A stretch of 64,000 nucleotides of DNA from contig NC_045149.1 of NCBI RefSeq assembly GCF_008831285.2, forward strand, positions 20,227,035-20,291,034, read 5' to 3'. This stretch comes from Nymphaea colorata. Its lineage: Eukaryota > Streptophyta > Magnoliopsida > Nymphaeales > Nymphaeaceae. Of this stretch, positions 46,668-60,248 are shown one piece after another. Each line of letters opens with the position of its first letter. Position 1 is the first letter of the stretch. The notes beneath the pieces are model-generated. The model made no database searches and was not told the DNA's origin. It saw nothing but the letters and a program-made list of their open reading frames with translations. The translations under genes were made by a program, and so were the position numbers.

Positions 46668-49600
46668 TTACTGTACACTCATTTGAGCAAATCTCTTGAG
46701 CTCTCTTATCTGATGGAGATCATCCTTGCTCATATTTACAATTCCGCCCAATTCGTCAACCTTCTTTATTAGGAGGTCCAATAGTGGAACTTTTGAAAGG
46801 GTTCGGCTTGAACCAACCATGATCAACTTTTTCTGCAACATAATCATAACGTTTAGGGGTATCATTAAACAGACCCATATAGCCGCAATATGAGAATTTC
46901 GTTTGAGATGGCCACTTAGATCTGTTGGGCTAATTTTTCCGTGGTCAATGGGTATTAGTGAGGACTTGAGGTGAAGGCTTAGCGCCTAGACAAGACTCAG
47001 AAGGTCGGAGCACCCAAGTACGGGGTTCTGTACCACAGGTTTAGAACGAGGACGAATGCTCCTACTATTACAGATCTACCATAGTTGTCTTTACCTAATT
47101 GAAAAAATGCCACGCGCCGGCACCCTTGGGCCCTTGGTCAATTCTCTCATAGACAACCTACCATGCTGGAACCGTATCTAAGAAATATCTCCAATTGAGT
47201 TGAGTTTTCCACACGATCACATAAATCAAAAACATAAAATTATGGATCGAAGAACCCATTTTTTGGCGATAGTTCCAGCACTGAGAATATTGAACTGGAT
47301 GTGGCCGGGTCTCTGGGAATATGTGCATTTGTCTACGCAGTTCTGTAGATAAGTCATTGTAATTTCTATGGTTAACCTAGCTTTTTTTCTTTTTTTTTGT
47401 CATCATGAGGGGCCAGTAAAGGGCGCCTGCCCCTCCATTAAGCAAACTTCGGGAGTTTTTTAAGCACATTTGCCCGAACTCTTCCATGCGAATCGAATAA
47501 AGATCAGTAGTGGCCAAACTATTGCGAAACTAATGACGAATCCACGGAATCGGAAACATGTGATCGATCAGTTTCTGTACCTTGGCACGTGTTATAGCAA
47601 CATTAATCCTATGCCAGTCTCCAATTATAGAAGATGAACACGCCCGTGGATTTTCAATTGATTTTACGAAGGAAACCATGATGCAGTCTTTATCTCTTCC
47701 CTGCCCAACAAGACATGAGAAGTAAGCTTTTACATAGTCGGAACCCTTTTCTAGAAGGGTCATCATAGCATTTATCCTTGCCCCATTGTAATGATCAATT
47801 ACCTGATATTTGTCGATGGTGTGTATCTCCACTGAGGTTACACATAAGATGTGCTGAATGAGATCAACCTGCGCATTGTAAGGGGTGATGATCCCAATCT
47901 CGTTCCCCAGTATCCTTCCTTCAAGCAATCTCCTAACAATCTATGCATACGTAAGAAACAATGCATGAGTTTCCAAATACAATCACCAGCAGATAATCTG
48001 CAAACCAAGTTTTGAGCAGAAAAGACTATTAAAGGGAGAGAAACTGCCATAATATTTCCACTGGAACCAAGTCGTATGTATGTATCTAGGTATGTAAGAG
48101 GATACCTCTGCATTTTATGTTTTCTTTCATAGTTAGATAGTCCACAAATTACTCTCAAATGAAGGAGAATAAGAATGCTACCTCTGATAAAATAAAAGCT
48201 TCTGCAGGATTATTTATGGTTGTATTCTTTTTTACTTCCAGAGCAGGCAAGCCATCTACAAGCAAAGAAAGGTTATGCCTTCATGAATGAATAAGCATGC
48301 TTGGACAGCCGTATAAATAACAGAAAGAGAATATCTTAGTGATAAAAAACACACTAACCTGTATTAATAAATATTACCGACTTGTCTGGATCCAAAGCCT
48401 ATAAACTCAGTTAAAGATAAATAAGTAGTTAAGGATATGCACATTAATAAGCACGAAATTGACAACATACTTATAAATGATACTAAACAAGCAAGAAAAC
48501 CATTACCTCATTTAACCATGAAGGAAATGATTTGACATTGGAAATATTTAACTTAGCATTTGCCACTTCCACAGATCCACATCTGAGCCTGTTCCCATAG
48601 ATAAGAGTGTTTGACAATTCCATAATTCCGGAACACATTCGGTACTGTTCAATAACACACCCACCAAGAATTATGAGTCTGAAACAATTAACTTATGGAG
48701 CAAAACCATCTGAAAGAACTAACATTCATCAAATATTGATGAACTATCAAACTTAAGACCTGACATTGCAGAGCTGAAACAGACTGTGGATGCGCTTCAG
48801 AAAGCCTGCAAAACAAGCTGACCTCCATTCCATTCTCACGAGCCTCTGTGCTCTAAAAAAATCCAGGTACAGTTACATTTATGGACAACAGAAAGCAAGA
48901 CATTTTTTTTCATGAGAAAAAAACGCATGATGCATACTCGAACAAGTGGAGGAAGCTGGTAATGGTCTCCAACAAGAACAAATTTTGATGCAAGCATCAA
49001 AGGGCCCAGGGACACCTGCATGTAAAAAAGAGATAAGTGGAAAAACATCTCCAGAGAACAGGTTTTATGAGTCATGGAAAGCCACCTTAACTAACATTTT
49101 CCATGTGGCTGACAAGTAATATAAGATAAAAGAACCTAATACTAATCATCTAGGAGACGTATGGTTTTGCTCATATAAGCAAAAAGAAGTTTGCTTGGGT
49201 GCTTTAATCCCTAAATATCGAATTTGACACCATATGCATTCAAGAATATTGTAACAAAAAGAATCGCATGAAACAACAGAAAATCATGTCATCATATGAC
49301 AGGGAAAGGCACATACAGGAAGAGTGATTTGTCCAGCCTCATCCATAATGCAAATATCAAATTTCTTATTTGTGAGTAACAGATGAGCTGTCCCCAAACA
49401 TGTGACTCCCACCACACGAGCTTCATCCATTTTTAGCTTAAGATCTTTCACAGATCTAACATTTGCTGCTGAAGAATGAAAGGATCAGATATATGGCCAA
49501 GTGCCAGAAAAGGAAGTCCACTTAAGAAATAATGCTGAAGACGGGGATGGGTCCACCTGATACACAATAATCACGAACTTCATCATGAATAGCTTCATCT

Positions 49601-52600
49601 CTCCCAATTCTTACAAAATCAATGCCCTGTAAAATAAAAAAATCACTCATATAAGGAGAAGAAATGAAAAAATATCAACAAAACACCAAACGTGGAAAGA
49701 TGTCTTCAATAAAAAAATGCTGCTGGTGTGGACACTAACACAAGACAGAAGCTGGCAAGAGACATCTCTCTACTACAGGCGCAGGTGAGACAATAACCAT
49801 CGACTATACAATATTCCTACATCCACCTGTTAATCATGTCATTTTATGTCACATTTTAGCAGAACAAACTTCCTCCTTCACTCAGTTGTTTTCATATAGT
49901 ATACTGTACACTGAAAAAATTTATATTCTGCATTTTTCTGCCTATGTCTCAGGGGCAACACCTACCAAAAAGGGATAGATATGGTGTTGCCTCCAACAGT
50001 CTGGATGGTACACATGCTGGGAAAGGGGGGAAAAAAACGGACTAACCTGATTTTTCAATTTGATAAGCAAATTATCAACAGCTGAGTTTGTGTATGATGT
50101 GAGTAAGATGGAAGCACCTCGAATCAACAATGCTTTTACTGTATGCACAAGAGTTGATGTCTTCCCTGTTCCAGGCATTCCTAAAATAAGGGTGTAGTCC
50201 TTTGCTGTAAGTATCTGAAAAGATCAAAAATTTCAGAATCTCAGAACCTGCAATAAACATCTAGCAAGCTACTGTGGGACTATTGAGGGACAATATCTGT
50301 ATGTGAAATATAAAACTACATGCTTACTAATTGGAAAAATGTGCACTTGAGAATAAGGCGAAGTGAATACCTTCAGAATAGCTCTCCTCTGATCATCATT
50401 TAAACTTTTTTCTGTTTTGATATAGGATATTGCTGGATCTTGACTAAAAATAATGCCACTATCAAACCTTGGAACCTGCAAACCAAATGAAGCAGACAAT
50501 ACCGATAAGCAAGGGCTTACCAGGCATAATGACTCCTAACACAAGATTATAACTGAGGCAAAAACATTCACCTCAAGATCAACAATCATCCTTCTGAGTT
50601 GAGCACTTTCATTGCTTTGAAAAAATAGTTCTGCTAAGTTTGACCTAAAAACCAAAGAAAACTATTGAAAACACAAGCAGTATGCATACTGAAAAGACAA
50701 TACAAAAACAAGGATAGCTATGGGTTAAAACCTCATAATGGCAAATGAAGAAGAAGATTCATCCTTGTGTATATGCCAGACCTCATGGATGAGTTCTTCA
50801 ATCTTAACATTAGAACAGCTCCCCGGAATCCTAAGGCGACGAGATAAAGAAACCTGCACCATTTAAAGAACTGTCAATGGGAATTCACAATTAGGCAAGA
50901 TTAGTTGAATGAAAAGAAAAAACTCAAACATAAATAACTTGAAAAAAAATCTCCAAAAACGTTGTTTTTCGTTATTTCATAAAGGAACAGACATATTATC
51001 ATGCAGCAAACATTTCTCAAGTATCTAGTTCAATTTTAAGGGATAAAAATCAAAGACTTCACATCAGAAAAGAAGATCCTACTGCTACATGATAGTCGCC
51101 TATGTCAACAACAATGCCACTTGCAACAGCAACATGTCCAGAATTGGTGCTTAGTATCTGCATATAAAATGGAAACACATCAGTATGTTCAAAACGGCAG
51201 CTGAATAAAAGTAAAACCAACTCAAGGTTTCTCGGTGTGTGTGTGCAAGTGTGTGCCTCAATTTTTTGAACAATGCTGCAATCAAACCTATGTTGCCACC
51301 AAAGTTTGCATTCAAAAAGTCATCAAAATGTGCTTACTGAATGAACCAATATATCAGATTAACAACAGAAGCTCAATTGAGGCAAAATGAACAAACAGAA
51401 TCCATGTTATCTTATTATTCACCATAATTAATGACTCACTAATCAAACTAGAGAATCAAGAAGATGAGGGAGAAAAAAGATTCATACCACCAAGTCACCA
51501 CGTTTGAAAGAACCTATTTTGGACAATGAGGATGCAGACGTCAGAGCATACAGAGGACCTTGGTCATCCAAGTTAATGCCGTGAGTAAATAGTTCCTTGG
51601 AAAGAAACTTATAAATAAATTGACCATTAATTGGAGATTCTGTATGCTTAAGGCCCTTTGAGACATCAAGAATTAAAGAAATGCTTGAGTTGTTATTTCT
51701 CTTTGAATTGTCCACGTGCCAAATTATGCCGTTTGAGACCTGCAGTGTAAAACAAAAATCAACAGCAATATCTAGTTAACTTTTTCAAAATTACAAGTCC
51801 CTTGTAAGGATGGCTACATTACATGGGCCTCTCTGGCTTCCAAATCAATCAATCGATCCCAGTGAAGAAAAAAATCATAATGAGAACCACTTAGATGGTT
51901 AACGCTCAAATCAAATAAATCACCAAGTCCACTGCTTGCTGTGTCACCACCATGTGCCTGCAATAGCAAAGTACCACATTACAATCAGAACAAGCTTTAG
52001 AATTTAAATGCCAGGAACCAGAATTTTATCCACTCAAAATCAAATGCAATAAATATTCACTGACAAAACTGAAGGCTAGAATTCAAATGCAGTATTTACA
52101 TTCAATGAAACGATCCTCTCACTTCCTCCCTTCCCCACCCCCTCCCTCTACCCCCTGCAGTTAGGAAACATAATAACAACAGCTGAACAATAACAATGCA
52201 GCAAACAGAGAACACACAAGCATGAACCTTATTAGTATGGCTTCATGTGTCTAACCCTCCAAATATCCAACCAAATTGTTAAGATGGATAAAGGTAACTT
52301 TTATATACACTCATGCATCTTACTGGCAGATCATTCAAGTCATTCAATGTGGACAGATAATGTACGACCCAAAGGACATATCTACAGGCCATAAACCTCA
52401 CAACAGTCATGAGTACTACGCAGCAACCATGCACAGAAGGGTAGAAGCTTCAGGGCTGTATGCCACTTTCCTAAAATACTGATGAAAACATAAACCAAAT
52501 GGAATCAGAAATAAATTTTATTTTGTACAGAAAATACAGCTGACATGAGCATGAAAAAGCTTTTTCATGCAATTTCAAAGGAAAATGTCATATAAAAAAC

Positions 52601-55600
52601 AAAACATGCAACCTCAAATTTCACCAAGGGTTGCACATTTACCTTGTGATATACTGTGCACACTTTCAGGTGGCGACAACCTTCACATGTTTTCAGATTC
52701 TGAAATGGAATATATAAGATCTCATTACAAGTTTGCAAGACAGAGGTAGCATCGAAATTAGCTCCTTGAATACTATCTGAATAATACCTTTAACATAGGT
52801 GGGAGACACTGGGTAACAGAGGCCTTCAGAACATCACTGGCATGTTCATTACGGCGCATTATCAGTCCAACCAAATCAGCTCTCTGAACTGAAACTCCCT
52901 GAACCAAATAAAAAGTTTATGAGCACTACAGTGACCAAGACAAAAAGGATACATATGAAAAGGAATTTGTATAAATTGATTATGAGACAAAACACATCAG
53001 TGCCGGACACATGCCTGACAGCATTGAACAGATCTTAAATTGAATTGAATGGGAGAATCTTATCCTTGCCATCATTACAACTGAGACTGAATTAGGGAAG
53101 TTCTTTAGAGGAAAATAACTGTGTAAAGTCTATAAGCATCAAACATTTCCAAATGAACCGAGTTAGATCAGAAAATCCTTATTTGACCAAAGGAAAAAGG
53201 TAGATCTAAGTTCCATATGAACACCATGCAATCTCAGGCTAGAACAGTGAAACCATCTTTTTTATAAATCATTGTGATGCACTCCTTTTTGATAGTCAGG
53301 GTAACTTCATATTCCAGTGTATGAGGTCCATGAACCATGAAAATGAAACATAATGGTACCACCAACCTGCTTCTCTGCTTCTAAGGAAATAAGGCTAATC
53401 AACATTCAACACACAATGAAAATGACAAAAGAGAGCTCAAGCAAATAACTAGGATTAAGTACTAGCCTCACTAGTCCCAATAATCCCACTTGATAGACCC
53501 ATATGACCAGGTTTGGCCTACGTTTCACAAAGAACAGGTCTATTTTGGCCCTTTAGGTAAATACTAAATACTGGATGGATCAAAACTCGATAGAACCCAA
53601 TCAATTCTGGTGCTTGACTCGAATGGGTCACAAATTCTAGGATAAAATAAACCTATTTGAACTTGATGAGTACAAGACCTGTTTTCAGGGAGGAACCAGT
53701 TTCTACCTGACCTGTTTTTATCCAACATAGTTGATACTCCAAAGTCCAAACTACTTACTTGTGTGTAGCTAGAGGTTTCAGGTGTAGCCAAACACAACTA
53801 GGAACCCCTTCAGTCTGTATAGACTAACATTAAGACCCAGTTCATGCACAGATCTGACAAGACCTGAGGAAAAAAAAACAGATCCTCAAGTACTCGCTTG
53901 CACCCTCAAATTAAAAAATCAACCTTGTGCAAAGATAAAATTAGTTGTTGATTTTGAACTTGAGGGGTGTCAAAAAAACTGATCTTAAAATAATCGCTTA
54001 CACCTCTAAACTAAATGTGTCAACCTTCCGGAATATTAAGTTTAGTACAACCATCATGGTCTAAAATCTAGGGAAAGAATGGATGTGGAGTGTTCCAACT
54101 AATTTTTTCTAGACATCATACACCACATTGTATCAAAAGCCCCTTTAGTGTCTTTTGGTCCATGTACACCCACACATATATATGTGTGTGTGCGTCATTC
54201 TTTATAAAAACATTGGAGAGAAAGAAATAGGACCCGTAGAAGCAGCACTGGATAATCAACAAAATTATGGTTTCCATCAAAATCATGCCTGCAGGAGATC
54301 AAAATCCAAAGACCATGTTTCAACCATTGACACTAAACAGGAATGTAGCATAACAGAAATTCAATTTGCAAGACCTAGAGGCATGTAACTTTAGTATCAT
54401 ATAAAGAGAGCATTGGCATAAGAAATTCAATACACAACAACTAGGTGCATGCAACAGAATGATCATGTTAAGAAAGCAAAGATTTTGTTGAGCCATTTGA
54501 CCACACCTGTGTTTGACCTGTATTGAGATAGTATAGAAGACCTGACTGGATATTGCACATATATCTGGAAAGATGTACTTAAAAAAGTCATCATACAGAA
54601 CCACAATGACAAGCAAATAAATATTTCAACTTGCTCAGGATCAGGAAAATCAAAATGAAAGAGACAAAAATATAGGGGAGACCTGTCAGACATCAATAGT
54701 GTATACAGGGCCACTTGAGCGTAATGTTCCAATGCAGTCTACAATGATAAAAGCAAAACAAAAAAGTTAATAATCATAGTACATCTGCTATGAATTTGGC
54801 CATAAAAGATTCTGAAATGGTTAAACCCAGGCACATTGAAACTGTTAAACCATCAGAGGCATCGAAGTACAGAAACTACAGTTTAGCCCAACACTGCATG
54901 CATAGCTTCTTAGTGCCCATTCCTATTCCAAATAGATGGCTTTAGTAGATTTTAGTTTGTTGGAGGACTTCAGAAATAGAAGACATTTGGAGGAGATACA
55001 AGAGAAAACAAGTTATATTAAGTGATTCCAATGTGATGCCTTCGAGGAGTATTGTGATAGCCCATGCATTGATTTCACTTGAGAGTCTGAGACTTATTAT
55101 CCACTTCAGAGTCCAGACAAAGTTGACTTGGAATGATAACTCACAAGCCCACGTGCAAGCAATAATTGCTTGTTTTCCTTACCCATGAAAACATATCTCA
55201 TAATGTGCAAAGCTTGTAAACATCATCAACAAGAGAAAAGGAAAAGAAAGGCCCCAGGCATTTAAAGGGTGGATGAGACCAGATCTAGAAGAGAACATTT
55301 ACTAGCTCGACAAGAGATGTTTGATTGGAACAGAAAACATGATACATCTGATTAGATAACAATGGCTTCCTATTCATCCCATCATTAGTTGAGGTTACTG
55401 AGGTCAATGACCAACAACTTGCAAATTATCAAACGTGACAAGTGTATGACATGTAATACAACAGGATTCAGCCAAAATGGTTTCTTGTCCTCTTGTAAAT
55501 ACAATATTATGCAGGACAAGTTGTTTGCATCAGTTTCTAACCCCATGGAAAACAAACAACTCCCTATAAAAAACTCAAATGACAGAGATGATGTAAAAGT

Positions 55601-58600
55601 TGCAAAACCTCCACCTTAATAATTTCTTCAAAGATTACCTGCAGATGTATTAATTTACTAGTATAAAATCTAGATAGTTAATGCGACAGCCATGCCCAAA
55701 GCAAATCTTAATGCTATCCTACAATCAGCTTAAGTTCCAGGTTCACAAATCAAGGCACATGATAGTCAGAGATTTGAGTATACATGATGATCAATATTTC
55801 CCAAGTTCTTAGATGTAAGACTCCTTGAAAGTCCTTTTATTGAAATGCTATAATATACTTTTATTAAGGGATCTGGACCCTCAGATATGACACCCGAGCA
55901 TGAGAGTTGAAGATGACTCTGATCTCAGGTGCCTGATTTGTGGGACTCCGACCTGTCCCAAGGAGACTGTCAATTACAGAGTAATCCCTATCTATGCATG
56001 GACCAGATAGACATGTCATGTTGGACATGCCCTAAGGTCAGGTCTCAAGAGCCCTCGATCAACCCTTTGTAATCTTCTGCTATTTAATTCAAATTTACTA
56101 TGCTATTTTCTTGTTCCCTTACTTTGTGTTTCCTTTTTTCACTGCCTTCTCAAACTCATCCACAACTCCTACAAAGTGGCCAAACAAAAGTTTGCAATGA
56201 TAAGGACTGTGTCAGACAGGCATGTGACTCGGTGTCGATATTTTTGTGGACGATAATACAACTCTGACTGTTGTCGATCCAGCAGGAAGCTAGGAGACAA
56301 GTCAACTGGATCAAAAAGAATATGAAGCACCTTATTGGCCAGTATGGAGATGGTCAAAGTTAGTGAAGCCCCTTGAAGGAGAAACACAAGACCCAAAAAA
56401 AGAAACTTTAAAAAATGACGAAACTTCTTTGAAGGGCCCAATGTAAGGGTTGAACGGAAACACACACATCTGGAGGAAGATGTAAAACCTATGCCCTTCA
56501 AGTTCAATGAAGCTGAAGAACATGTTAGTGGGTCAGATGACGAACTCTTAGCTGCAATATCCAAGACAAAAGAGGACATGGATGGAGCCTCCCAAAGAAT
56601 TGATGGGCTCAATATGTGCATAGTTCATTCTCACCAATATCATCATTTTTTTCAGAATATCAAGCTAAGAAGAGAAAAATAATGAAAAACAAAAGTACCA
56701 TGTTCTTATTCTGTTTTTTCTCAAAAATATTTTAATATCTCGAATTTATGAGCTTTACATATATTTTAGTAATTGTTTCAATCTTTATCAATGTTTTTTA
56801 AGAAATTTGTAGAAAACTCAGGTTTTCATAATTTTTTATTTGTAATTTTTGAATTCCCAATATTTTCCTGAGACACAAAATTTCCCAATTAGTACCAATT
56901 ACCAAGGAAAACCTTGCTGACAAAAACCCAACAACTCTATATTTGAAAATGGCATAAATTGTCTTTATGTGCAGTAATTTGACTAAATTGATGGCTAGCT
57001 GATAGCATGGTCATGAACGTGCAAAATCTAAACAGAAGAGTTTGGCATTTGAGCCAACCCCAAATAATAGCAGAGCTAGTGCCCTACTGCAACACCAATC
57101 AAGTGACTTCCCTGCCCGAAATGCAACAAAGATGGAGACACTAAAGAATTGGAGAACTGGATAAGTACTTGATTGCTGCCAGTATCACTAGTGATTGAAT
57201 AGAGGGTGCATAAGCATTGCCACAATTTCTCTCCCTGAGGATGCTCTGCCATGGTGGAAACATCATTACCAAGATATGACTTATGAGAAAAGGATTGGAT
57301 TATGTAGACTCCTAGAGGCTAGAGTACCCTAAAGAAGGATATGTATGAGCATTTTCAGCCGAGGAACATCACACAATTTGTCAAAGCTCAATTAACAAAT
57401 TTGAAGCAAATAGGAACATTCTATGTGACATGGACGTGCCATTTTGGGAGCCACACCTGCATGGGAGAAAGATGCAGAAGGTGCTGGTGCTACCTGGATG
57501 GGGCAGTCCTTACCAGAAAAAGAAGAACATTGGAGGAAAGAGGAGGAAGAGGAAGAAAGAGGAGGGGGACGAATATTGCAAGTCTGACATATGTAAGATA
57601 GGCCTATAGTGTAAGAGTCAAGTATAAGGTCATCATTATTTTTGACAACCTTAAATATGAAACTTGTCCAAGTCAATCACACTTGGGAGTTGGACGCTAC
57701 AATCTTCACTCCTTAGTGCAGGTCCTTATCTATTAAACATCAAACCTGAAGAGTTTTATATCAGTATGATATCAAGTGTGATGCAAAACAAACACAAACT
57801 GCCAATCTAACGGATTGCAACCCACCCTATGGCAAGCTTTACTATTGATACCAAAAAGACCTATGGAACAAAATACATGGTAGTATAGGGCACATGCATA
57901 TATAGCGGTCAGTAACAATCTTAGATATGAGATCATTTCTAAGTTGTTCTCTAAGTTGAGATGTTATAATAGTTACGCTGATTCAAGATAATATCATTGT
58001 CCTAAGCAGTAGGGAACAACATGATCATAGAAATACAATGAACATTTTCTTTCAAAGGTAGCTAACAATAAGCAACTTGATTGTTGTTTTAATATGTAAA
58101 GCTATATGGTATTTCAATTTGGAGAGAAAGCAAGGATCCTAGAGGATGAAGGAACACGTGATGCTTTGTTCTTGTCATAAGCAACTTAAATGGAGCTGGA
58201 CTTGCCTGCCCATTGGTTCTCTTTCCTGTCTTGAACTCCAATGGCATCATGCACTCCTCAGCACTCTCCATCTCTGGATTTAATCTAACCTTAACCGAAG
58301 CATCAATCATTCCTTTTAAACCATACCTTGGTGACCAAGCCATCTCCTCAATGTCTACAATCTTCAAAAAGTCATTAAATAATTGTCTCAGAGAAAAAAC
58401 AGAATTATCAGATATATCAACAATTACCAAATTGGACGCTCAAAAAATGTCAGAAGTACATCATCAAAAATACCAAAAAGTACCATCTAGTACAACCTAC
58501 AAGGAATGCATAAAATTTGTAGCTCTGATGGTTTGAACAAGGTGTTACCAAAAAAAAAGTTTCGTTGGCAGCATAAACAAGATCAGCATCTCAAGCCAAT

Positions 58601-60211
58601 AACAACATTGGGATGTAAACAAATTCAATGGAATGACAGATTACCTCTACTAGGTTAACCTCTTTTGATCCACCTTTTGATCCAAAATCAACTGAAGGCA
58701 ATGTAGAATTCCGCAAGCGGTAACTTCCAGAATTATCCTACAATATACATGTCAGTACACAGTTGTTGAGAAGTTGCAAGCATATAGGAAATCTACAAAT
58801 TCATTTGATTACCTAGAATGAAAAAATATATAGCAACTATAGTATAAAGATAGTTAAACCAGTCAGAAATATTCTTCTCAGGCGAGGCTTTTCTTGGGTA
58901 TTCATCAGAATGTTTGTTTTGTCCCGAAACTAAAGAAATTAAAAAAAATAAAGGATTACATAAAAATTATGAATTTCTACTAGTTTTCTTAGAAAAAAAA
59001 TCAGCAAAATCTCAAATTAATTATTCAAATGTTAAATAAAGTAAAAATGATCTTTTGCAAAATCTCACAAAAAAGACCATAATATTTCTATTTTGGAATA
59101 TTTTCAAATTATTGGAATATTTTCCTTTTCTCCCTTCCATCTGCTTTTGGTGTTTTCATTGCAACATTTTGAAAAAAAATGTCAATATTTGTGACTGGTT
59201 AAACCAGGAAAGAGAACATCCCACATGTTGATATAACTCTTCTTTAAGGTTTAAACAACAGTAGTGTGTGATGAAGCTGAGGAAATATAATATGGCAAAG
59301 TGCTAAGCTTGGTTCATGCACACAGTGAAATAAGCATGTTAAACTGACCTCTCTCTCTCTCATTCTCTTGCTACCACCATCACTTATGTTGGTATTCAAG
59401 TAAGTTTACATTATCTGCCCTTAAAGAGGAAAACACCTTCGGATCGTATTTAACAAAATTAACCCATGTGTTAAGATTAAGTCCAACAAGAACTTCTAAA
59501 CTTTTTTGAAACATCATCATGTTCATGAACTGGTAGGCATCCATTTTTACTTATCAAAATTTGAACCTTGTGGTGAATTGAAGGAAAGAAGACTTACGAC
59601 ATGAAAAATGAATAAAAATCAAAGAAAAGCCTAGATTCGTGGACACAGGAGTTTGTACACTAAGGTATCATGGTTCTAGACAACTACATATCTCCTCGTA
59701 TGTAAAGTTGAATAATGTCTAGCAATTTATGGACGGGCCTATTTATTCTTGCCAGGGCTGGGTCTTTTACACCAGCACCAACCTGAACCAATCCTATAAC
59801 TGAATAAACAAAGTTAAACAGGAAGTTATCTTGGATCCTGTGAAAACATCATACTCTGCACAGTGTAGTTTTCAACTTTAGGACTTCCATTTTTCCTTTT
59901 TGCTTATATCAAGGTCAGCTCTGAGTTTTGTGCAGGCAAAATTATTGAACCATTCTTTTGAAAGTTTCATAATGTCATCATAGCAATAAGTGAATCTAAT
60001 GGCATACTTTTTTAAAGGAGCAAGAGATTTTTCTCTTTTTTGCTTATCAAGCATGAACAATGTCATGATAGGGATGGTAAATGTGTTCTCTACTGGCACT
60101 CTTCATGCTTGATGGATCATACTTGTTCACATGAGAAGACATTCTAATTATTTTGGCCTCACTTTAAGTAATAAACAATGAAAAACAGTTAATTCTCCCA
60201 AGCAAACTGTA

Positions 60212-60248
<37 letters not shown>

